Source: Gigantopelta aegis
Lineage: Eukaryota > Mollusca > Gastropoda > Neomphalida > Peltospiridae
NCBI RefSeq assembly: GCF_016097555.1
Contig: NC_054702.1
Location: 80,085,997 to 80,149,996 of the forward strand
Reading direction: 5' to 3'
Length of the DNA stretch: 64,000 nucleotides
Under the pieces are notes generated by a model, which saw nothing but the letters and a program-made list of their open reading frames with translations, ran no database searches and had not been told where the DNA came from. The number at the start of each line of letters is the position of its first letter. Within the stretch, counting starts at the first letter, position 1. Below are positions 1 to 9,969 of the stretch, in pieces. Position numbers and translations under genes: made by a program.

Positions 1-454
1 TAAACATCATCTTTCAAAACACATTAGTGCTGAATTAATAACCGTATGATAAAAAAATTTCCCACTTTTCTTATTACAACCCAATACATGAAATGGATAT
101 AAATTACAGAACAGGATTTAAATTATTTTAGTTAATGAATTCAAAAATAAAATAAAATTAGGTTCAAGATTTAGTTTTTATGGCTGAAATGTTGTTCTGT
201 GATATATTAACTAAGTAAAATAGTTTAAGATCGTTTTAGAACTGCTAAATAAAATCTGAAAAACATAATTATTGTTGCAATGAATTTACAGCTGACAAAT
301 ATTTTCTTATAGCAGCAGAGCTAATATTACACGCAAACCGTAGTTCTATTCAAGTGTTCCGCCACTACAATTCTTTTTTAAATAGTGTTCCCTATTAACA
401 GTAGACAAATGTTGTGATTGAATGAACAACTATTGCGATTGACTCAAGGATTAC

Positions 455-619
455 CTTCATCCAGAAATCTTCATAGAGTGCACATGCAATCATACATCTT
501 TCAAACAGTACCACAACTCTCTCGTGTGATCCATGTTCTATTTCAAAATCTAGGTACTCTCGCCAATTCTTAAGCTGAGCTCTTTCCAATGGTTTTACGT
601 GAAAGTATGGTCTTCTAAC
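455..619 (-). CDS. PRPF39: PRPF39 exon, last one in the window
   Basis: It encodes [20 protein letters not shown] then [20 protein letters not shown] and [15 protein letters not shown], which is nearly identical to family members. The acceptor is TTTTCAG and the donor is AAG|GTAATC. Positions 1-454 are AT-rich intron with nothing else recognisable. Confidence 0.93.
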
Positions 620-3600
620 CTGAAAAAAAATGTCACAGTAACTTTTTAAACTCTGAAATAATATGTATTTCCAATCATTAGCATCTCAAACAATTCCATT
701 GAAAATTCACATTCCTCCCATATAGCACATCAACAGATAGTAAATACTATAAACCATTCAGTTCTACATACTAATGCAAATGGACGACTGTCATCTTACA
801 TTTTGAATATTTAAATATATGAAAGATATTAATTAAATGTTGCAATGAACATGTTTAACAAGTTCTATAAACTTCAGTATTTTATTACCTACTAGAAACT
901 AGTAAACTAAACTTTTTACTTACTGCTTCTTCAAATGCCCATCTTCTGCTGACTTCATTTTCATTTCTTTTAAACATAGCTTCTCTGATATCTATTATTT
1001 TAACACGCAGCTTTCTTGATTCTACGTCATCACTCTAGCATGTACAAAAAAGATTATAAGTACCAAATCTCATATAATTTTTAATGCAAAATATAACAAT
1101 ATTTTGCTACAAATGACTAATTTACTATTAAATATTTTCAACACATAAAACAAAATAATTACAACATAAATTATTACCATGTACTATGGAAATTACACAA
1201 CATAATTTTCCAATTTTGTTAAATTATATAAAATTAAAGGGACATGCCCTAGTTACGGCTAGTTGTTAACCATTACGGCGTTGTTTTTCGCTATTAAACC
1301 CATTTTTTCACAAATAAAATTGCACTCTACATTTTATTATTTAGAATACACATTTCCATTCACCTGAAGTGCTTTTTGGTAATCCTGGTAATCCTGATGT
1401 TTGTAAAACCACGAAATGCTTTTTTTGTATTTCTTAACACAGGCGTGCACTTGAGAAAAAACCGTTAAGCAAGCGAGGTCCAATCTATTTTTAGAGCGAA
1501 TCTTCGTGTGTAAACATCACAGACGTTGGTATACCACATGACCGTTATCATTTTTGGTTAGGTTTGTTTTCTCGTGCACGGTTCGCGCAATCAACATCAG
1601 ATTAGTTGTCGTTTGCTTGTTGTTCATTTGTGAGATTTTTCTTCACAGTTCGTGAACATTTTCAGTAACAATAAAGTTCAGACAAGTGTGTGTCTCAATA
1701 CAAAACGTTACAAACCCTTAAAACCAATAATTTTGCTAAGTCTTATGATATCTGGAGAGGGGATACAACCAGGACAGAACAGTTGGAACATGTCCAGGAG
1801 AGGTGAAAAGAACGTACCCCAAGTCTGTGCGCACTCTGTGATATTTGTCGTGACGTAGGCATTGTTGTGCTTCGAGCGACATCTACCGGTGACATCAGAA
1901 TACTAACTTTCAAAATTATTTCAAGCAATTGGGACATGGGGATTCCCATGGTATTTATCGATACAAAACCTGCCTTTTCACTCCATTTGATACAAACGTG
2001 ATCTAAGTGTTTTACAGGTTTGTAGATTAACCAAATTATAATTTATTTTCGCTGGATGGAACTAGGGTGTGCAGCTTTAATAAAATCATCATTCACTGCA
2101 TAAAAATGCAAGCAATTTTACTTTATTCTTGAGCAATAATCACCATGGTTGCAGTCAAAACAAAGAAATCAGCAGCTAATATATGGTTAGAAACAAATTA
2201 CCTTTTATATACTTTCAAAAGGCCTTCGACAGATGTCTAGTCACAACTACGCCAATTTAAGACTAAAGCAGGCAGACTGAACTGGCACAATGTAGCTGGA
2301 GTACCCTTTGTATGAATTCTATATTACAGAGGCTTCAAATTAAAGCTTCATACACACCATGCCACCATCGTAGCCGAGACCAGGGGGAGCATCAACACCT
2401 GGGGGTGAATCAGTTCCAGGTGGTCCCTCCGTTGCCAGCTCATCACCGTCTTGAGCATCTTTCACAACCTCTTGTCTCAATTTTAAAAACTCATCCAGTG
2501 ACAAGATTTCTTTAGGGTGGTGATCCTCAACATGTTTTTTGAAGCTAAAATAGACAAACGTTATATTTCACATTTAATATCTCTTCATTAACCAAGCTTA
2601 ACTGATTGCAAGCCATTTCAAAAAGCCATTTTTAAATGCTGGAATGAGAAATAGCCCAATGGGTCACCGACTGGGATTGATCCTATACAGACTTTACCAC
2701 AGGGTTATGTCACACACCTCTGTAGTTTAAAAATCTGGCTTATTAAGTTATGTTGTTACACTCTAGTAACATGTATTTCATTCACTAATAGTAATGTATC
2801 ATTGCAAGATAACTGAAAACAAATTGTGCTCCAGTTTCAATCCTGCATTAGGATCATTTATTTTGGCAACTTAGTTTAGTCAAAACACTAATTGTTAGTG
2901 TTAACTTGCAAGTGTTGCCAATGAAACGTAAAATTTAATAATGTTTAAGTAAATCAAAATTACACCCTACAGCATTATTGCCAATTCATGAAAAACCCTA
3001 GAATGAAAACCAGAAAACTGTATTATGACCTGTTACTATTCAAGCCCAAAAAACATATTACATACAATAAAATGTCATGCACCTTTATAAATCACCATGA
3101 AAACAGAAGACATTGATTTGAGCTTAATTATTTTAATTGTTCGACTAAATGGTGCAGATTTTACAGAAATAGGTAACTCTGACATCATGAGACCATTGGC
3201 TTGCAACAAGATTAAGAATGCAAAATGACTATATATGTGTAGTGCTAACTTTGGTCACTGACAGTGCCCCATTTAACCCTTTACATCTTTGAATATATGA
3301 TGTGCTACCCCTGCAATTGCCCACATTGTTTTGCTGTGGGCTATATTCACCCCCCCCCCCCCCCCCCCCCCCCACCACACATGGCATGTTTTTAGCTGTG
3401 GACATTTTCTTAATTGCAAGGGTTGGATATCACCATAATGAACAGAATAACATTGGTGTATGTTTGTTAATGACAATGGTGTAATTGTAGTAAAGACAGT
3501 TAATTTAATGAGCTCTGACTATCTTAAAATATGAGATCTCCAGTTATGCAACATATCACTGATTGTCTCATTAAGCACAATGTAAAATACTTTACTTGTC

Positions 3601-6600
3601 AAAATGGTGACTATACAACTGTGTTGGTATACACAGAAGCCGGTCATACAACTTGGTGACTGCTTTATAGTTATTCCTCACAGTTTCCCAGGAAATGTAA
3701 GAGTCCCATAACTTGTCTGACCTGAAGTCTGTGCCTGCAGCAGCAATAGCTTGCTCATACAATCTAGAAATACCAAAAAATATTTAATTAAATAAACAGT
3801 GTCTTGATATAAGGGCAATATTGAGCACACTGCCATTTTTCTAACATTTTACCTCAGGCGTATCATACAATATTGTTTGTTTCCGGTTACCCGAACGATC
3901 CCAAATCCTGCCAACCCTAAATTTTTTGTTGTATGTCCATTTTTTTTTTTTAATATAACAAAGATTTCCACTAAAATATTCCAAAACTATCACAAGCAAT
4001 AATTTGGTGTTGTTATAAATCAAATCATTCTATAGTAATTTTGTTTACGAGCCACCGAATTGTTTTCTTCTAACAACTGACTGATGGACATACTTCCCTT
4101 CAAATCGAAAGGCAAATTTGGTAACTTTCATGAGATATCGGGCAAAGAGTTCAGACTGTTAGACAATTGTCTTCACGAAAATATGTGACAAACTGGCCGT
4201 GTTGAAATTTAGGGACCTTATAAGCCAGGGGAGGTGGTGTTTACTGATACTGATGAAGTTTACTGCTAAATCAAATGGTTAAATATGTCAGTAAAATCTC
4301 AATTCGTTTCATTATTTTTTGTAAGTGGTCACTGGGAATTTCGCTAGTTTTCCCTAAAAAAGTTATACGTGGACTTGAAAAAAGTGATGTATTTCAGCCA
4401 CCTTGAATGACATGTAATTTTCTCTAATATCCTTTAAATGCTGACAGAAATCTGTCGTGAATATATATATATATATTTTTTACTTTGACATTATATTATG
4501 CAGTTGTCTCTGCATATTGAAATAGATAGCAATGTTATGAGATTTAATAGTAAACCAAATGTGTGACGCAAAATAACAGTTCTTCATATCTTACTTTTAT
4601 CTCAGAATTGTTTTTTAATTGGCCACCTAAAATATTTTAACAGTGCGCCTCCCACTAGCCACTTCTTTGAAAAGATGCTGCTTTAACTCCAGCTGGCTCC
4701 AGTGTTATTATATACTGATTCTGTGACTGCTATTCAAAATTTATTTGTGTCAATATTTGCAAGGTTCACTCAAAATCCCAGAGAACGCAATTATTCACAT
4801 GGCGTTTATGAGGGTAGTGATTTATCACCCGCCTAATATTTTTTAAATGTGAAGGACTGCAATAACCATAAATATATTAATACTAGTGCTACGCCAAAAC
4901 AAAAAGAAAAACTTGCTTTCTTGTCTTATCTTCCACATCTTCACTTGAACTGAACTCAGTTATATAAAAATTGATGTAATGTAACCACAGATCAACACTT
5001 AAAGGAATTCCTTTAAGACCTCTTTCAAAAATCTGAAAAAATATATAGAACAAAATAGTTATTAAAAACAGTTCAAGGATTTTTAAAACACAAGCGCTGG
5101 AGTATAGGTATGCACGGAATATTGTGACAAAGCGAGCGATCGGTATCGGCATTCACAGTACGACTGGTTAATTACCATATGTCAATCCATTGTAATACGA
5201 TGTTGCACGTTCTTCTCACCACATCTTCAGCAGCCTCAACTTTCCCCTGGTTCAAAAGCAATATTTCCCTAAGATTTTATCAACTTTTGTAACCAGTTTC
5301 TCCCCTACCTTGAAGGCAGATGGAGTGGAATATTGGTCTGCAAAGAAAAATATGGCATAAAGCAAAATGCATCTCAATTTATAATCAGTCCCCATTCCCA
5401 CCACTGGGCACCTCAAACTTTCCTTTATTTTAGGAATTAAAAATATTTTTTTTTTTAAATTGTTTAAAAATGTTTTACTTGTGTGGGTTTTTGTTTCTTC
5501 AGATTAATTTGAAAAAAGATTTAAAACAAAAATCCCGATAAATTAAAACAAATATTAATAAAGCGATGTGAACCATGCAAGTTTACAAAATTATAATTAG
5601 AAAATTAGAACTAAATGAAACCAACTTTGTACTGTATTTGACTGTGCCCTCAATAATAAAAAGTGGTTATTTTTTGGGTTTTTTAATGACACCACTAGAG
5701 TGTACTGTTAATTTGTCATCAGCTATTGGATGTAACATTTGGTAATTCAGACAGTCTTGGAGAACACCCACTACATTTTCATGACACATTAGCAGGAAGG
5801 AATCCTTTATATACTTTCCCAGACAGGACAGTATGCAACATGGCCTTTGATACATCAGCATGGGTCACTTGTTGAAACAGAAATAAAACCAGAGAATAGG
5901 TCCACCAAGGGGGTTTGATCTTATGACTCGAGCATCTCTATCATCCGAGCTTAATCCCACCACCCCCATCTTATCAAGGAACTGAAAAAAATAAGGGCTA
6001 AGTACCATATAGGCTGAAGAGCCTGGTATGGCATGGTTCACAAATAACACTCAAAATCAGGGATACAGCATGTGGCTAGGCTGTTTTGAACGTTTTGTTT
6101 TTAAATACCCATGGAATTTTTATATTTTTTATTGTCACTGATTGCATTAAAACAATCCAATTAGATTTACATTTTGGCCTTTTAATAAATAATTTAAAAT
6201 ATATCTAATATGAAAAGTTTAGAGCCAAAATGTTTTTCCAAAAATGATTGAAGGAAAATACTTTTGTCTTCTTCATCCTGAAGTGTATACTATGAACACA
6301 AAACCCTTGGTGAAAAAAAGGTAACCAAGACAATTATTACAAACATATGGAAAGCAAATTAATACAAATCATTAACACAAGAGAAATGATTACAGGTTAA
6401 AAAGACTATATCAACTGACCTAAAGCACAAATCACACATACAAGAAACTACCAAACAAAAATGAAAACGGGGATAAAAATGACATTTGAAAAACAGTAGT
6501 CTTGAAAAGTTTTGAGCCACAATGAGCTTTTAATTAATTAGCAAAAGCAGGGGCAGTTTTTTGATAGTGCTAAAACCCCAAACTCCCCCAAAACCTTGAT

Positions 6601-7747
6601 TAATTTTTTTTATTTCCATAGAAAATAATCAGGTTTGTACTAATAAAAGAAATAAATAAAACATAATTTTCATTATTAGGGTTAGAAATGGAAAAGGGAA
6701 ATGTTTACTCCTGTCCAATACATGTGTATATTAGTTTTAAAAAGAAACAAGATAATTGAAACAAGATAAAGAGGCCATTACAGTTTGTGACTGTTATCTA
6801 TAAGATTTTGAACGTGCATTGTCATTACTTCTAAAAACTAAAAATTCAATTTGAAGGTTGCAAGATGCAATTTGTAAAAAAATTCTTTCAACTGAAAATA
6901 TTTTTATCTCTAAAGACATGATTCAATTGTATAACTACAGTTCTTATGTTTTACAATTACAATATAGGTTACAGTATTTGTTTGAATAAAAAATATAATT
7001 TTACCTTTGTTGCCAGGTGTTTTCGAAAGACCTTGTCTGCAGAAGAACATAATTGTTAGATACGTTTTTTTTTTTATTATTATTGTTTTTATCAATGTAC
7101 ATCGTCTTCGCGTAGAACATCTGTTGGTTTATTTTAAGCGCGTACACAAACACGATAACGCGGCACACCATATACTGTGCAATAATATACTTAAAGTGGT
7201 ACATATTTACCTCCAGTGACTTATCCAGATTTCCATGTTTTTTCTCCATGTCACTGTACTTCTTCCAGTATCCATAACAATATGGATAATGACAGAAGAA
7301 AGAATTGTAAGCTTCTTCGGCTCCTGTCAAGTCATTCTGAAAATATACAAAAATACCACTACCAGAAAAATAAACAATATTTTTTAGCTTAGGACTAATT
7401 TGTTATCAACTACATTACATAATATATTAATAACACAACAATCAGGATATTCCTAACAAAACTCCCCACACACAGGTTTGTACTACTGAAAGTGTAAGGC
7501 TAAGAAAAGTAGGCAGCTATATACGGTATACAATTGCTTTTAATTGTGTTGGTCAATGTCTATTTTCAAAAATTGCATTTACAATTTACATGTAGCTTGG
7601 TTACCTCTTGTTCTACAAACTGAAGCAGGTATGTCCAACCAGTGAAATCAGTCGGATTTTCTTTCACAGCCTTCCAGTACTTTTCTAATTCCGATTCTTT
7701 CTCCTTTTTTATCTCTTCTTTTTTCAAATCTTTTTCAATTTCAAGAT
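455..7747 (-). CDS. PRPF39: PRPF39 pre-mRNA processing factor, central part of gene (7 exons)
   Basis: PRPF39 is a nuclear HAT-repeat protein of the U1 snRNP that helps 5' splice-site recognition (family knowledge). Seven exons join in frame: 7605-7747, 7211-7336, 4917-5032, 3596-3763, 2358-2544, 924-1034 and 455-619, giving about 338 codons. Diagnostic stretches match the family as I remember it: [67 protein letters not shown] and [10 protein letters not shown]. Intron phases agree at every junction. The donor after 4917 is GC rather than GT. The last visible exon ends at a GT donor (454-453), so the C-terminal HAT repeats lie left of the window. The 7605-7747 exon begins in phase 1, so at least one 5' exon is missing; I could not identify it. 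The introns carry diverged SINEs, a dynein-like exon relic (5176-5337) and a poly-C run. Confidence 0.93.
924..1034 (-). CDS. PRPF39: PRPF39 exon, RRWAFEEA segment
   Basis: It encodes [20 protein letters not shown] followed by [17 protein letters not shown], equivalent to the human region before RPYFHVKPL. It is 111 nt, phase 0 to 0, with donor GCA|GTAAGT. Confidence 0.87.
1239..2020. repeat. Probable interspersed repeat in PRPF39 intron
   Basis: The sequence differs from the AT-rich intron around it. It starts near AAAGGGACATGCCCTAG and includes GGACAGAACAGTTGGAACAT at about 1773. These blocks resemble dispersed repeats I associate with molluscan genomes. No terminal repeats or target duplication were found, so the boundaries are approximate. 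Confidence 0.35.
2358..2544 (-). CDS. PRPF39: PRPF39 exon, linker between HAT blocks
   Basis: It encodes [37 protein letters not shown] and a Pro/Gly/Asp-rich stretch ending GLGYDGGM. The equivalent human segment is also a Pro/Gly/Asp-rich low-complexity linker. It runs from acceptor TATTTTAG to donor ATG|GTGTGT and ends in phase 0. Confidence 0.85.
2636..2720 (-). repeat. SINE fragment (family A, tRNA-like head end)
   Basis: It contains a diverged copy of the segment reading, on the plus strand, CTGGAATGAGAAATAGCCCA ... GGGATTGATCC ... TTTACCACAGGG. This matches the head of the intact family A copy at 35550-36112. Only the head survives. Confidence 0.55.
3349..3373. repeat. Poly-C tract
   Basis: An uninterrupted run of about 24 C lies in the PRPF39 intron between exons 3596-3763 and 2358-2544. 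The short open frames across it on both strands (poly-Pro, poly-Gly) are artefacts. Confidence 0.9.
3596..3763 (-). CDS. PRPF39: PRPF39 exon, [11 protein letters not shown] segment
   Basis: It encodes [20 protein letters not shown] and continues through [20 protein letters not shown] to [15 protein letters not shown]. It is not visible as a long open frame because it has no internal Met, but it is a clear family match. The acceptor is TTTCTAG and the donor is GACAA|GTAAAG, phase 2 to 2. Confidence 0.92.
4917..5032 (-). CDS. PRPF39: PRPF39 exon ending at a GC splice donor
   Basis: It encodes [20 protein letters not shown] and then [19 protein letters not shown]. The next exon needs a phase-2 junction. 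The only donor giving that phase is AGAAA|GCAAGT, a GC donor in good consensus context. The nearby GT, two codons on, would break the frame. Joined this way the protein reads [20 protein letters not shown], as the family expects. Confidence 0.9.
5176..5337 (-). pseudogene. Exon relic resembling a dynein heavy chain N-terminal segment
   Basis: Inside a PRPF39 intron and on the same strand lies an exon-shaped segment with acceptor TTCTTTGCAG and donor ATG|GTAATT. The first part reads [20 protein letters not shown]. After a one-base frame change near 5270 it reads [20 protein letters not shown] then [11 protein letters not shown]. The pattern recalls the N-terminal tail (DHC_N1) region of axonemal dynein heavy chains, but this is from memory. 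It is not needed by the PRPF39 reading frame, which skips it cleanly. It could be an intronic fragment of a duplicated gene. Identity is moderate confidence; the frame change is seen directly. Confidence 0.45.
5660..5965 (-). repeat. Diverged SINE, family A
   Basis: On the plus strand it shows the family A order: TTTAATGACACCACTAGAG, CAGCTATTGGATGTAACATT, a GATCC-like core (AGGAAGGAATCCTTTATATA) and the degenerate head GTCCACCAAGGGGGTTTGAT. It is heavily mutated, hence old. The tRNA-like head is at the right end. Confidence 0.6.
6060..7210. other. PRPF39 intron, nothing recognised
   Basis: AT-rich intron sequence containing homopolymer A and T runs. No open frame with a family resemblance and no paired repeats were seen. 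Confidence 0.5.
7211..7336 (-). CDS. PRPF39: PRPF39 exon, HAT repeat with [12 protein letters not shown]
   Basis: It encodes [20 protein letters not shown] followed by [22 protein letters not shown]. This is the most recognisable PRPF39 segment in the window. It is 126 nt, phase 0 to 0, with acceptor TTTTCAG and donor GAG|GTAAAT. Confidence 0.93.
7605..7747 (-). CDS. PRPF39: PRPF39 exon, N-terminal HAT region
   Basis: The exon encodes an acidic and basic charged linker ([20 protein letters not shown]) followed by [27 protein letters not shown], the first HAT repeat of the family. The acceptor is TTTTGCAG and the donor is GAG|GTAACC. It enters in phase 1 and leaves in phase 0. Confidence 0.9.
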
Positions 7748-8259
7748 CTGCAAAAGAAAACATACACATGATAATCATGGTGTGCAGACAAATGCTCATA
7801 AGACAAAACCTCACAACACTAATGGAACAGTAGCCGGAGGCTGTCTTCAATTTTAAAAAAATGTTTTTGATGAAGAAAAAAAAGCCAATGCTCTGTGTGA
7901 TGTGTTAGGTCCCCGTCGGTGCTCCGATCCCATTGGATACTGGCCCTCTACCTCTAACAATCCTGCACAAAACTAAAGATATAGCTGGCATGGGCAAGGA
8001 TGCTAATTTTGAAGGCTGTTATCATGATTCAGCCCTGCCTACCTTTTTTTTAAACCTAAGGACTGGTGGAGGCCTATCTTGTTACACCATAGATGGAGAG
8101 CTATACACTTATAATATAGACATGAATGGGAAAATAGACAATACATCTTTATAAACCAGTGTTTTATTGCAGAAGGAGCTCAATTTTAAAGTATAAAAGT
8201 CACTTGAATACAATTATCCACTCAATTGTGAGGTACTAAGCCAATAAAAATACAGACAA

Positions 8260-8284
8260 TCTCCTTTTTTCCAAAAAAGGAGAA
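8260..8284. repeat. Short perfect hairpin
   Basis: TCTCCTTTTTT and its exact complement AAAAAAGGAGA are separated by CC. This gives an 11-bp stem in the region upstream of the PRPF39 exons. No function is implied. Confidence 0.6.
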
Positions 8285-8835
8285 CTGTCAAATAAACCCA
8301 GGAGGAAATAAAGGAGAATCATGAAATAAAGGAGACGTGGACACACTGCAATGTTATCGATTCATTCGATGAAGATGGAAATAAGATGAACAGAAAAATG
8401 TTATCCCATACTTAAAATGCCGGGAATGTCAGACCGATATTGCCAGTTCAAAAAACGGAACATAAAAGATGAGTCAGTTTTGGTGGGGTTTTTTTTACCA
8501 GATACTGAGGGGCAAAATAAAGGGTAGATCTTTCCACAAAGTCGACCAACACCAAACGATATACAGTAACCATGTTTTCCCTTTTTTTTTTGAAGGGTCG
8601 GCTGGGGTGTCGCACGACCACCATCCTTTAATTTTCACCCAGCAAGAACACTGAGCGTTATTAGTCCTGTCAAGTCCCTATAAAGTTACCTGGTGGTCAT
8701 TCCAGAAAGGAATGGTGGACCGGGGTACAATGTGTCTGACACGTAGTGGTGTAGGGTTACACTACGGCACTACTGCAAATGCGGTCATGCCCCCTATGTT
8801 TGCCGTAAAGCCTTCTCAATTTCACCCCTACCATA

Positions 8836-9844
8836 GGGGAGATTCGGGTAATTGTGGACACTCTGGCTTCTGCTGTATTTGCCACATGGAAACAGAACAC
8901 TACACGATAACGCCTATCTAAAATTTAAATGAACTTGATTGGCTGTTTTTCCTCTCTATATATCACAATCAGCCATTGGGTAGATTCTATTTTGTTACCG
9001 TAAATTATAATAAAGTACGAATGGTAAGAGGATGCAAAATGCAGACATATGCTGGCGAAATGCATACATGTTCAATGGATACAATTTTCCTTTAATCCAC
9101 AGCATTTTAAACAGTTAGTTTGTTACAAAATATAAATAATTAAACTAGTAAATCTGCAAAATTATCTTTTATCATTTTATGAAGAAATAAACCAAGTAAA
9201 ACAGTAATTATATACAATTAGGTTAAAGTTATTTTCCAAACCCAAGTTTTTGTCTCTTGTGTCATTCAAACCGCATTGATCCAAATGTTGCGATTTTAAA
9301 CACAATTGAAATGAAATAAAAATGAGTTTATTATTATATGAATTTTTTATTTATTTAGAATAGATCATCCCTGCAGTATGTTGTCTGCAATTAAACTACT
9401 GCGGTTATGTAGTCGTTCAACTGCGGACGAGTTTATTCTGTTAATTTTATTAAACAATTATTATTGTTAATACGATTGTTTTTAGGTTTTTTTAAATTAA
9501 GTTATGTATTATATTATAAAAGATTCTTAAAATACACAAATGTATTCTCTCATTCTGAAATGTTTTACTCGAAATTTGGTAGACATCTCCAGTGAAAACG
9601 TTCGAAGAAATAAATTATATCACGTGACTGATGCCAATGTGCATATGATGTAAGATACTATTTTTGTGAACGTTGTTTGGTTTTGTTTTTAAAGTGACAC
9701 CGGGATAAAAATAGAAACATGGATTTTCAAGAACTATCTGTAGTCTCATTACAATTTGCAGACAATAAAATGAAATGTTTAATGTACGAAAAGGAATGTA
9801 ACGGCAGTACAGTCGAGATTGTCCGCAATTACCCAAATCTCCCC
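8836..9844. mobile_element. Terminal-inverted-repeat element with TA flanks (non-autonomous)
   Basis: The left end GGGGAGATTCGGGTAATTG and the right end (reverse complement) GGGGAGATTTGGGTAATTG match with one difference. Similarity continues inward for roughly 50 bp with more mismatches. TA sits immediately outside both ends (8834-8835 and 9845-9846). The interior of about 0.9 kb is AT-rich with no transposase-like frame. It is probably a non-autonomous DNA transposon using TA targets. The superfamily is not established. Confidence 0.6.
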
Positions 9845-9969
9845 TACCCTTCTTGCCTTCAATGCCCCTCTTTAATTGTAGTTGGTCTTAATGTTATTAT
9901 TCAAGTTGACAAGCCACTCAGATGAGTTAGTGTGTTTTGTGTGGGGGGTGGGGTAATTCATTTGGAGCC

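Noticed and set aside
3302-3476. Poly-Pro / poly-Gly frames on both strands
   Set aside because: They are created by the poly-C tract at 3349-3373.
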